NCBI GenBank assembly: GCA_009926065.1
Contig: RFPP01000003.1
Span: forward strand, 1-64,000
Reading direction: 5' to 3'
Length of the DNA: 64,000 nt
Origin: Flavobacteriaceae bacterium
Lineage (GTDB): Bacteria; Bacteroidota; Bacteroidia; Flavobacteriales; Flavobacteriaceae
The notes below the pieces were generated by a model. The model ran no database searches. It saw nothing but the letters and a program-made list of their open reading frames with translations, and was not told the origin of the DNA. This document shows, piece after piece, positions 31,149 to 40,724 of this stretch; positions within the stretch are counted from its first letter, which is position 1, and each line of letters starts with the position of its first letter. The position numbers and the translations under genes were made by a program.

Positions 31149-31374
31149 CAGTACATTTAAGAACGTTGCAAAGTAAGTTATTTGTGCTTTAATTTGCAAG
31201 TATATTTTTTAATTATATTAAATTTAAATCAACTTCTAAAAATCAAAAAAGCCATCCTTAGATTCTGAATAAATTCAGAATAAATGGAAAGCTTTTCATT
31301 GGTCTAACTACTAAACCGGCTACGGGTTACAAAGCCGTAGCAAAACAACACAACAATTTTAAAAACTTTTTTTG

Positions 31375-31412
31375 GGCAAAAAAAGCCACGTTTAAAATCG
31401 TGACTTTTCCCA
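31375..31412 (-). terminator. Intrinsic terminator of tRNA-Asp
   Basis: Minus strand GGGAAAAGTCACGATTTTAAACGTGGCTTTTTTT. Confidence 0.75.
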
Positions 31413-31419
31413 AATTAAG

Positions 31420-31493
31420 CGGTCTGGACGGGACTCGAACCCGCGACCCCATGCGTGACAGGCATGTATTCTAACCAACTGAACTACCAAACC
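31420..31493 (-). tRNA. tRNA-Asp (GTC)
   Basis: Minus strand GGTTTGGTAGTTCAGTTGGTTAGAATACATGCCTGTCACGCATGGGGTCGCGGGTTCGAGTCCCGTCCAGACC; cloverleaf with anticodon GTC, CCA not encoded. Confidence 0.95.
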
Positions 31494-31625
31494 TTCGCTT
31501 TATTGCTTCACTAAACTTTTATTTTAATTGGAGTTCAGCGAATTTTGTTTGCGAGGGCAAAGATACAATCTATTTCGACTCTAACAAGTGTTTTTATGTA
31601 AAAATTTTAATATTCGAGGCCATTA

Positions 31626-32552
31626 TTACCCAAAGGATTGTTTTTCAACTAGGTATGTGGTGAGGATTTTCTCAAAATTGGCACCCACTGAAACGGGTAC
31701 ATACTTAATTTTGTTTTGGGCGCAGGTTATTGCTAGCTTTTTGAAATAATTTGAAACTTGATTTTTATAGATATCCTTAATATTATCGGCAAAAATATTA
31801 ATTTCTTCCCCTGTTTCAATATCTATAAATTTCCTTGGCGCTTCATCAAAATCAAAATTTAATTCGGTTGTTTCATCAATAACATGAAATAAAACTATTT
31901 TGTGTTTGTTATGTTTCAAATGTTGTAGTGCTGTTATTAATGCTTTTTCATCTCCAGACTGAAACATATCTGTAAATAAAACAATCATCGAACGGCGGTG
32001 AATTTTTTCAGCTATTTGGTGTAAAAAGGAAATGGTTTCTGTTTTTTTGGGTATTATACTATTTTCTAATAATGATTCTAATTTATTTAAAATCATTCGA
32101 TGGTGTCTTTCGCTTCCTTTTTCAGGTGCGTAATATTCGTAACTATCCGAATAGACACTCATGCCAACAGCATCTCGTTGTTTTTTTAATAAATTCATTA
32201 AAACTGCGGATGCTAAAATTGAAAATCCAATTTTATTTTCATAAAATAACTGACTGTTTTTCAACTTTGGATAATGCATTGAGGAAGAATTGTCAATAAT
32301 TAAATGACAACGTAAATTAGTTTCTTCTTCATATTGTTTATTATAAAGTCGATCGGTTTTTGCAAAAAGTTTCCAGTCGATGTGTTTTGTACTTTCCCCT
32401 GGATTATAAACCTTGTGTTCTGCAAACTCGGCTGAAAACCCATGAAACGGACTTTTATGCATTCCTGAAATAAACCCTTCAACAACCTGATTTGCTAATA
32501 ACTCAAGGTGCTGAAAGCTAGAAATTTTCTCTATTTGCGATTCGATTTTCAT
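31626..32552 (-). CDS. DUF58 domain-containing protein (MoxR-associated type)
   Basis: 308 aa; [55 protein letters not shown]-type motif. Confidence 0.88.
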   Translation of the reverse strand: [308 protein letters not shown]

Positions 32553-32637
32553 TCTTCAAATGTATTAAAAGATTGGGGTAATTAAAAATTAAACAAATGA
32601 AAGAATGAAAATATAGAAACCGAATAAATTCAGTCTA

Positions 32638-32668
32638 AAAAAAAAGTTTGACTTTCGTCAAACCTTTA
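32638..32668 (-). terminator. Intrinsic terminator of trxA
   Basis: AAAAAGTTTGACTTTCGTCAAACCTTT. Confidence 0.75.
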
Positions 32669-32686
32669 AAGTTTTTAACCATCCCT

Positions 32687-33004
32687 TTATAATAAAGTAT
32701 TCAGGCTGTCAGCATAAGTTTGTTTTGGTGCAACACCCACTTGTCTTGCTACTACTTCCCCGTTTTTAAAAACTAATACCGTAGGAATATTTCGTACTCC
32801 GTATTTTGCAGCAAATTCTTGATTTGCATCTACGTCTACTTTTCCAACTATTGCTTTTCCTGCAAATTCTTCACTTATTTCGTCAATGATTGGTCCAACC
32901 ATTCTACAAGGTCCACACCATGCTGCCCAAAAATCGACCAATACTGGTTTGTCTGATTTCAAAACTACTTCGTCAAAAGTAGCGTCTGTTATTGCTAATG
33001 CCAT
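32687..33004 (-). CDS. trxA: Thioredoxin
   Basis: 105 aa; VDFWAAWCGPCRM. Confidence 0.97.
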   Translation of the reverse strand: MALAITDATFDEVVLKSDKPVLVDFWAAWCGPCRMVGPIIDEISEEFAGKAIVGKVDVDANQEFAAKYGVRNIPTVLVFKNGEVVARQVGVAPKQTYADSLNTLL

Positions 33005-33122
33005 ATTTTTATAGTTAATTTATTTTCTAATGCAAATTTAATAATTAAATACCATTTGAACACAATTGCTAAATTACTTTTGATTATGAATGTATTGGTA
33101 TTATTTATACTTTTTTATTTAT

Positions 33123-33206
33123 AGCTGATCCCGCTATCATTCCTATCCGCGTTGTGGTTCGTGCCTCTCCACAACGCGGGATTTTCCCTTCTATCGGGGC
33201 TAGGTT
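33123..33206. repeat. Structured intergenic repeat, copy 2
   Basis: Minus strand TAGCCCCGATAGAAGGGAAAATCC-[CGCGTTGTGGAGAGGCACGAACCACAACGCG]-GATAGGAATGATAGCGGGATCAGCT. Confidence 0.75.
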
Positions 33207-33216
33207 TTTTGTAGAA

Positions 33217-36200
33217 TCAATTTAATTTAAAGTTCACTTGCATTTTCTCCAATTCCGAAAGCAACTCGTTGGATAACTTTATTTTCAATTTTCGGCTTGG
33301 CATTTCTAATTTGGTAATAACCCTAATTTCCTCAATTTCAGTTAGTAGTTCCAATTGTGAATTCTGTTCATCATAAGCTACATCGCTATCTAACTCTTCG
33401 TCTGAAGCTACTACTGTGGGAGCAATTTCAGGTTGCTTCTTAATTTTCTCCAATTCCAATACTTCAAAAACAACCGATTTATCACCTTTATTCCGTTTAA
33501 AAACAGTACTTAATTGGTCAATAAAATCCGATTTTAAATCATTAATATTGATATGAATTACCAATTTTTTTGTGAATAATTCTAAAATATCTTGAAGTAT
33601 TTTAAAATCTAAAAATTGTATAATCGGATCTCTTTTTTTCCCAGTTTCTTTATCAGGCCAACCTTCTTTTACAATTAATTTAATAAAAGTAAAACTGTTT
33701 GGTGTCAAATAATGGCGGTATTTCATGTATTCTTCTCCATATATCCTAAATTCATGACTTTCGTCATAACCTTCTAAAACAAAGGATCCAAATCCTTTTC
33801 CAGATTTATTTACAAGGTGCTTTACATTGGATATTATCCCTCCAAAAGTTAAACTCTTATTGATTTGATTATTCAAATCTTTTAAAACTTCTAACTTAGA
33901 ATTGCAAAAATATTTCATCTCATATTTAAAATCGTCCAACGGATGGCCTGAAAGATAGATACCAACTACTTCCTTTTCTTTAGCTAATTTTTCCATAGTG
34001 GACCAGTCTTCGCATGGAGGAATTATAGGTTCCGCGATTTGAACTTCACTCGTATCGCCAAATAAACTCACTTGAGATGAGTTTTCATTTTCTTGAAATT
34101 TCAAGCCATAGCGAATCGCTTTTTCATAGAAAGTAATCCCATCACCATCTTCATGAAAATACTGGGCTCTTGAAACCCCTTGAAAAGAATCAAAACCACC
34201 GGCTAAAATTAGGTTTTCGAGTGCCTTTTTATTTGCAGCGCGCAAGTCAATTCTCTTAGTTAAATCGAAAATAGACTTGTATTTACTTTCTTTTCTGTTT
34301 TCTACTATAGTTTGAACGGCACCCATTCCAACGCCTTTTACTGCGCCAATTCCAAAACGAATCGCATAATTTTCATTTACCGTGAATTTATAAAATGACT
34401 CGTTCACATCTGGGCCTAAAACTTGTAATCCCATTCGCTTACATTCTTCCATAAAAAAGGAAACTTGTTTAATGTCGTTCATGTTATTTGATAAAACGGC
34501 TGCCATATATTCTGCAGGATAATTTGCTTTTAAATAGGCCGTTTGATAGGCAATCCATGCATAACAAGTAGAGTGCGATTTATTAAATGCATATTCGGCA
34601 AATGCTTCCCAGTCCTTCCAAATTTTTTCTAATTTTCCTTCTTCATGACCTTTTGCAACAGCTTGACTTATGAATTTAGGTTTCATTTTATCTAAAACGT
34701 CTTTCTGTTTTTTTCCCATTGCTTTGCGCAAAACATCGGCATCACCTTTAGAAAAATCGGCTAATTTTTGTGATAATAGCATTACTTGCTCTTGATAAAC
34801 AGTAATTCCATAGGTGTCTTTTAGTAATTCTTCGCAAGCATCAAGATCATATTCTATAGTTTCTTCGCCGTTTTTTCTTCTTATAAAACTTGGGATATAA
34901 GCTATTGGTCCAGGTCGATATAGTGCATTCATCGCAATCAAATCTCCGAAAACGGTAGGTTTTAATTCTTTCAAATACTTTTGCATTCCAGGAGACTCAT
35001 ACTGAAATATTCCAACCGTTTCACCTCGTTGAAAAAGCTCAAAAGTTTTTGTATCATCAATAGGAAAAGAATCAGGATTTAAATTAATTCCTGTTCTATA
35101 TTTTACTAATTTAACGGTGTCTTTGATTAATGTCAAGGTTTTTAATCCAAGGAAATCCATTTTTAATAAACCTGCACTTTCAACAACAGAGTTATCAAAT
35201 TGAGTAACAAATAATTCAGAATCTTTTGCTGTTGCAATAGGAACAAAATTGGTAATATCACTTGGGGTAATTATAACTCCACAAGGGTGAATTCCGGTAT
35301 TTCTAATATTTCCTTCTAATATTTGCGCCTGTTGAATTGTTTCACCAGAAAGATTATTTTGTTTAGATGTAGAAATTAATTCTTTGATTTTTTCAAAATC
35401 TTCTGGCCGAAGTATTTTTTTTATCTCAGATTCTGTTTCATTCAGAAAGCGTGCTAAACTCCATTTTGGAGGTATTAAATTTGGAATTAATTTGGCAATT
35501 CTATCGGCTTCAAATAGGGGTAAATCTAATACACGTGCTGTATCTCTAATAGCCGATTTTGCTGCCATTGTTCCATAGGTGATAATCTGTGCCACCTGTT
35601 TTGAACCGTATTTTTTTATTACATATTCAATTACTTTACTTCGACCTTCATCATCAAAATCGATATCAATATCAGGTAATGACACTCGATCCGGATTTAG
35701 AAATCGCTCAAAAAGTAAATTGTATAATAATGGATCTATATTTGTGATTCCTAGGCAATAAGCAACAACAGAGCCCGCTGCAGAACCTCTTCCAGGCCCT
35801 ACAGAAACATCCATTTTTCTTGCTTCGGCAATAAAATCTTGTACAATTAAAAAATATCCTGGATATCCTGAATTTTGTATTGTAAGTAACTCAAAATCGA
35901 TTCGTTCTTGAATTTCCTGAGTTATTTCTGCATATCTTTTTTTTGCACCTATATAGGTTAAATGTTTTAAATAGGAATTTTCTCCTCTTTTCCCCGCAGC
36001 AATCTCATCTTCATTAACTAAAAATTCATTTGGGATTTCAAATTTTGGTAATAGGACCTCTCGAGATAAATCATAAATTTCTATTTTAGAAACTATTTCC
36101 GAAAGGTTAAAAATTGCTTCTGGTAGATCATTGAACAGCATTTTCATCTCCTCACCAGATTTAAAATAATATTCCTTATTAGGCATTCCATATCTAAATC

Positions 36201-37737
36201 CTCGACCTCTTCCTATTGGTGTAGATTGTTTTTCACCATCACGAACACAAAGCAAAATATCGTGCGCATTGGCATCGTTTTTTTCTAAATAAAAGGTATT
36301 GTTTGTGGCAACAATTTTAATATCATTCTTTTTTGCCAACGCTATTAAACTCGCATTTACGCGGTTTTCATCTTCTTGATTGTGACGCATCACTTCAATA
36401 TAAAAGTCGGAACCAAATTGTTGTTTCCACCATATTAAAGCCTCTTCAGCTTGGTTTTCACCGAGATTAAGTATTTTATTTGGAATCTCACCAAATAAAT
36501 TTCCGCTTAATACAATTAAATCTTCTTTGAAATTTTCAATTAGTTTTTTATCAATTCTGGGAACATAATAGAATCCATCTGTATTTGCAATTGAAGATAA
36601 TTTTGTTAAATTTTGATATCCATTTTTGTTTTTAGCGAGAAATACAATTTGGTAACCATTATCTTTACGACTTTTATCAAGGTGATCTTCACAAACATAA
36701 AATTCACATCCCACAATAGGCTTGATTATCACTTCACTTGGTGAATCGCCATTGGCAACAGCCTCATCGTTTTTAGCTTTTGCGACTTTATTATGGAATA
36801 AAATATCCCTAACAAAATGGAAGGCTCCCATTAAATTAGCATGATCGGTAATGGCTACGGCAGGCATTTTATTTTCGGATGCCAACTTAACCAAATTGCT
36901 CACACTTATGGTCGATTGTAATACTGAAAACTGTGTATGGTTATGCAAATGAACGTAATCTGTGTCAATTAGCACTTTTTTGTTTTCGGCAATTTCAAGC
37001 TTAGAAACTAAATTATTTTGTTGCTCATCAAATTGCTGTTTTATTTTTTGAGAGGCTTCTTTAAGATTTTTATGTTTTAAACCTATAGGCAAAATTGTGT
37101 TCGGATTTTGAATTTTGAAATTAACAAAATAATCCCCTTGAACTTGAAGTTCCTTTTCAGTGAAAATTCCCGTTCGAATCAATTCAAAAAAACAACGGGT
37201 GGTAGCCTCTACATCGGCAGTAGCATTATGCGCTTCTGCAAATGGAATATTGAATAAATAATTGTGCAATTCAGTTAGCGTAGGCAATTTAAATTTGCCC
37301 CCACGACCTCCTGGCAATTGTAACAAAGAGGCGGTCACTTCAGTACAAGTATCTAAAACTGGTATTGAACTCATTGGGCTTTCCATTCCAAAACGATGGA
37401 ATTCGCAACCCATAATATTGATGTCAAATTTTAAATTTTGACCAACGATGAATTTGGATTTGCTTAAAGCAATATTGAATTTTTCAAGTACTTCAGCCAT
37501 TGGCAATCCTTCGGCTTCAGCTAATTCGGTAGAAATTCCATGAACCCCTTCTGCTTCATAAGGTATATTATATCCTTCAGGTTTAATCAAATAATCCTGA
37601 TTTTCAATAAGTTTGCCCATTTCATCATGTAATTGCCATGCAATTTGAACACAACGCGGCCAATTTCCTGTGTCGGTAATTGGGGCGTCCCATCGCTTTG
37701 GTAATCCAGTAGTTTCGGTATCGAAAATTAGGTACAT
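33217..37737 (-). CDS. dnaE: DNA polymerase III alpha subunit with N-terminal DnaQ-like 3'-5' exonuclease domain
   Basis: 1506 aa; N-terminal DEDDh motif (FDTETTGLPK ... AHNATADVEAT), then PHP (HLHNHTQFSVLQS) and polymerase core (GPGRGSAAGSVVAYCLGIT, PDIDIDFDDEGR). Confidence 0.96.
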   Translation of the reverse strand: MYLIFDTETTGLPKRWDAPITDTGNWPRCVQIAWQLHDEMGKLIENQDYLIKPEGYNIPYEAEGVHGISTELAEAEGLPMAEVLEKFNIALSKSKFIVGQNLKFDINIMGCEFHRFGMESPMSSIPVLDTCTEVTASLLQLPGGRGGKFKLPTLTELHNYLFNIPFAEAHNATADVEATTRCFFELIRTGIFTEKELQVQGDYFVNFKIQNPNTILPIGLKHKNLKEASQKIKQQFDEQQNNLVSKLEIAENKKVLIDTDYVHLHNHTQFSVLQSTISVSNLVKLASENKMPAVAITDHANLMGAFHFVRDILFHNKVAKAKNDEAVANGDSPSEVIIKPIVGCEFYVCEDHLDKSRKDNGYQIVFLAKNKNGYQNLTKLSSIANTDGFYYVPRIDKKLIENFKEDLIVLSGNLFGEIPNKILNLGENQAEEALIWWKQQFGSDFYIEVMRHNQEDENRVNASLIALAKKNDIKIVATNNTFYLEKNDANAHDILLCVRDGEKQSTPIGRGRGFRYGMPNKEYYFKSGEEMKMLFNDLPEAIFNLSEIVSKIEIYDLSREVLLPKFEIPNEFLVNEDEIAAGKRGENSYLKHLTYIGAKKRYAEITQEIQERIDFELLTIQNSGYPGYFLIVQDFIAEARKMDVSVGPGRGSAAGSVVAYCLGITNIDPLLYNLLFERFLNPDRVSLPDIDIDFDDEGRSKVIEYVIKKYGSKQVAQIITYGTMAAKSAIRDTARVLDLPLFEADRIAKLIPNLIPPKWSLARFLNETESEIKKILRPEDFEKIKELISTSKQNNLSGETIQQAQILEGNIRNTGIHPCGVIITPSDITNFVPIATAKDSELFVTQFDNSVVESAGLLKMDFLGLKTLTLIKDTVKLVKYRTGINLNPDSFPIDDTKTFELFQRGETVGIFQYESPGMQKYLKELKPTVFGDLIAMNALYRPGPIAYIPSFIRRKNGEETIEYDLDACEELLKDTYGITVYQEQVMLLSQKLADFSKGDADVLRKAMGKKQKDVLDKMKPKFISQAVAKGHEEGKLEKIWKDWEAFAEYAFNKSHSTCYAWIAYQTAYLKANYPAEYMAAVLSNNMNDIKQVSFFMEECKRMGLQVLGPDVNESFYKFTVNENYAIRFGIGAVKGVGMGAVQTIVENRKESKYKSIFDLTKRIDLRAANKKALENLILAGGFDSFQGVSRAQYFHEDGDGITFYEKAIRYGLKFQENENSSQVSLFGDTSEVQIAEPIIPPCEDWSTMEKLAKEKEVVGIYLSGHPLDDFKYEMKYFCNSKLEVLKDLNNQINKSLTFGGIISNVKHLVNKSGKGFGSFVLEGYDESHEFRIYGEEYMKYRHYLTPNSFTFIKLIVKEGWPDKETGKKRDPIIQFLDFKILQDILELFTKKLVIHININDLKSDFIDQLSTVFKRNKGDKSVVFEVLELEKIKKQPEIAPTVVASDEELDSDVAYDEQNSQLELLTEIEEIRVITKLEMPSRKLKIKLSNELLSELEKMQVNFKLN

Positions 37738-37923
37738 AAATCTAAAAAGGTCGAATAATTAAATACAAAATCAGTTAAATATTCTCTGAAGTGGTATTAT
37801 TATTACTTAAAGTTGGAAATTCTATGAAATTCAAATTTAAGTTTTTTTGAACAAAGAATTTTGATAAGTTATCAACAAAAAGAATAAAAAAGTGATTGAA
37901 AATTTTATTTTTTCTGTAAAAAA

Positions 37924-37950
37924 AAATGCCTCGCATTTGCGAGGCATTAA
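37924..37950 (-). terminator. Intrinsic terminator of pyrophosphatase gene
   Basis: AAATGCCTCGCATTTGCGAGGCATT. Confidence 0.8.
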
Positions 37951-37966
37951 TCAGCATTTGATGCTA

Positions 37967-40525
37967 TTATTTCATTTTTTCAACTTTTGCTTTTACTTCT
38001 TCCAAAGAACCTTCAAAAATTTGAATATTATTGTTTCCTTTTTCATTAGTAATTACAGTCGCCTTTGCTTTTCCATTTTCATCACTTATTTGGATGTTCA
38101 CCGTTTTACTTTCTGATTTTTTAACACAACATTCCATTTCTTTATCGGAAGCTATGAATTTACCTTGAGCATCATAATGAGAAAGACACATTTCTTTTTC
38201 TTCAGGTGAACATTTAAGGCTATCGCACATTGCAGCACATTCGTCTTTAGTCATGGTTGCACATTTGCTCATGTCGCATTTGCCCATCATTTTTCCTTCT
38301 GAACATTCCATTTTCATGATAACAACTTTTTGTGCTTCACTAGAAGATCCATTTCCTAAAATAGGGGCAATTACTAAACCAATTAAACAAGTTAATTTAA
38401 TTAAAATGTTCATTGAAGGTCCAGAAGTATCTTTAAATGGATCACCAACAGTATCTCCGGTAACAGCTGCTTTGTGAGCTTCAGAACCTTTGTAAGTCAT
38501 TTCACCATTAATTTCAACACCCGCTTCGAAAGATTTTTTTGCATTGTCCCAAGCACCACCAGCATTGTTTTGGAAAACTGCCCAAAGTACACCAGACACG
38601 GTAACTCCAGCCATATATCCCCCTAACATTTCAGCGATTAATTGATTGTTATCTGAATAAACTAATTTTCCTAATATAACAATTGCAATTGGAAAACCTA
38701 TAGTTAAGATTCCAGGTAACATCATTTCGCGTAAAGCGGCTTTCGTAGAAATTTCAACACATTTTCCATATTCAGGTTTACCAGTTCCTTCCATTATACC
38801 AGGAATTTCTTTAAACTGACGACGAACTTCATATACCATATCCATTGCAGCTTTACCAACTGAGTTCATTGCTAATGCAGAGAAAACTACAGGAATCATA
38901 CCTCCTACGAATAACATTGCTAATACCGGCGCTTTGAAAATATTGATTCCGTCAATTCCTGTAAAAGTTACATAGGCGGCAAATAAAGCTAAAGAAGTTA
39001 ATGCTGCTGAAGCGATTGCGAAACCTTTTCCAGTAGCAGCAGTTGTATTTCCAACAGAATCTAAAATATCTGTTCTTGTACGAACTTCTTTTGGTAATTC
39101 ACTCATTTCAGCAATACCACCAGCGTTATCAGATATTGGTCCGAAGGCGTCAATTGCTAATTGCATTGCTGTTGTAGCCATCATTGCAGAAGCTGCCAAG
39201 GCTACACCGTAAAAACCTGCAAAAGCATATGATGCCCATATTGCTCCTGCAAATAATAAAACAGTAGGAAAGGTAGAAATCATACCTGTTGCTAAACCTG
39301 CAATTACGTTGGTACCTGCTCCAGTTGATGATTTTTGTACTATTGCCATAACTGGTTTTGTTCCTAATCCTGTGTAATATTCCGTAACTGATGAGATAGC
39401 ACCACCCACAAATAACCCGACAATAGTTGCATAGAAAACTCGAATGGAAGAGATTTCTTTTAAACCTTCACCGTAAAATTCCATTTTCATTGTAGAAGGT
39501 AACATATATTGTACTAAGAAATAACAAGCGACTAATGTCAATAAAATTGAAACCCAGTTTCCAATATTCAGTGCTTTTTGTACTTGAGCTTCTTTAGCTT
39601 CATCACTTGATATTTTTACTAACATTGTTCCAATGATAGAAAATAATATTCCAAAACCAGCTATTGCCATTGGTAATAAAATTGGACCAATACCACCGAA
39701 AGCGTCTTCGATTTTTCCGCCCATATCTTTAATAACATAGTTTCCAAGAACCATAGCTGCAAGAACTGTAGCTACATAGGAACCAAATAAATCGGCACCC
39801 ATTCCAGCAACGTCACCTACGTTATCACCCACGTTATCAGCAATTGTTGCAGGATTACGAGGATCGTCTTCTGGAATTCCAGCTTCAACTTTACCTACTA
39901 AGTCAGCTCCTACATCGGCAGCTTTAGTATAGATACCTCCACCAACACGAGCAAACAAAGCGATAGATTCGGCTCCAAGAGAGAAACCAGCAAGAGTTTC
40001 AAGAACAACAGTCATGTCTTCTGTATTTGTCCAAACACCTCCAGGCATAAAATATCTAAATAATAAAATGAAGAATCCTGTTAATCCTAAAACTGCTAAA
40101 CCAGCAACTCCAAGTCCCATAACTGTTCCACCACCAAAAGAAACTTTTAGTGCTTGTGGCAAACTTGTACGAGCAGCTTGAGTTGTTCTTACGTTTGTTT
40201 TTGTTGCTATTTTCATTCCCATGTTTCCTGCCAAAGCTGAGAAGAAAGCTCCGAAAATAAAAGCTATAACTATTAATAAGTGAGTTTTAACACCAGGTAA
40301 ATAAGTGATACCAGCTAAAACCAAACTTGCAATTAGTACGAAAACTGCTAACAATCGGTATTCAGCTTTTAGGAAAGCCAAGGCTCCTTCATAGATGTAA
40401 TCTGAAATTTCTTTCATTTTACCGTCTCCAGCATCTTGTTTCAATACCCAAGATCTTTTGATTGCCATAAAAGCTAATCCTACTAAGGCCATAACTATTG
40501 GCACATAAATCATTAATGATTCCAT
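37967..40525 (-). CDS. hppA: Membrane-bound ion-pumping pyrophosphatase with Cys/Met-rich C-terminal extension
   Basis: 852 aa; GGGIYTKAADVGADLVGKVEAGIPEDDPRNPATIADNVGDNVGD signature; extra tail of about 120 aa. Confidence 0.96.
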   Translation of the reverse strand: MESLMIYVPIVMALVGLAFMAIKRSWVLKQDAGDGKMKEISDYIYEGALAFLKAEYRLLAVFVLIASLVLAGITYLPGVKTHLLIVIAFIFGAFFSALAGNMGMKIATKTNVRTTQAARTSLPQALKVSFGGGTVMGLGVAGLAVLGLTGFFILLFRYFMPGGVWTNTEDMTVVLETLAGFSLGAESIALFARVGGGIYTKAADVGADLVGKVEAGIPEDDPRNPATIADNVGDNVGDVAGMGADLFGSYVATVLAAMVLGNYVIKDMGGKIEDAFGGIGPILLPMAIAGFGILFSIIGTMLVKISSDEAKEAQVQKALNIGNWVSILLTLVACYFLVQYMLPSTMKMEFYGEGLKEISSIRVFYATIVGLFVGGAISSVTEYYTGLGTKPVMAIVQKSSTGAGTNVIAGLATGMISTFPTVLLFAGAIWASYAFAGFYGVALAASAMMATTAMQLAIDAFGPISDNAGGIAEMSELPKEVRTRTDILDSVGNTTAATGKGFAIASAALTSLALFAAYVTFTGIDGINIFKAPVLAMLFVGGMIPVVFSALAMNSVGKAAMDMVYEVRRQFKEIPGIMEGTGKPEYGKCVEISTKAALREMMLPGILTIGFPIAIVILGKLVYSDNNQLIAEMLGGYMAGVTVSGVLWAVFQNNAGGAWDNAKKSFEAGVEINGEMTYKGSEAHKAAVTGDTVGDPFKDTSGPSMNILIKLTCLIGLVIAPILGNGSSSEAQKVVIMKMECSEGKMMGKCDMSKCATMTKDECAAMCDSLKCSPEEKEMCLSHYDAQGKFIASDKEMECCVKKSESKTVNIQISDENGKAKATVITNEKGNNNIQIFEGSLEEVKAKVEKMK

Positions 40526-40724
40526 ATTCTATATATTCGTTATTAAATAATCGGATGCAAATGTAGGAAAACGTTAACAAATAAAAAAACACAATTCACT
40601 TTTGAAATATGCTTTTTTGAATATTTATTATATATTTCAATTATTTTGGTTGTAATTTTAATCAAATAGGGTTTTTAGAGTATTAAAAAGTTGAAATAAA
40701 TTATAGGTTATAAAGTAAATTAAC

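Noticed and set aside
31300-31345. Possible degenerate tRNA around GGCTACGGGTTACAAAGCCGTAG
   Set aside because: A 7-bp hairpin exists but no acceptor or T-arm could be paired, so it is reported only as an unexplained hairpin.
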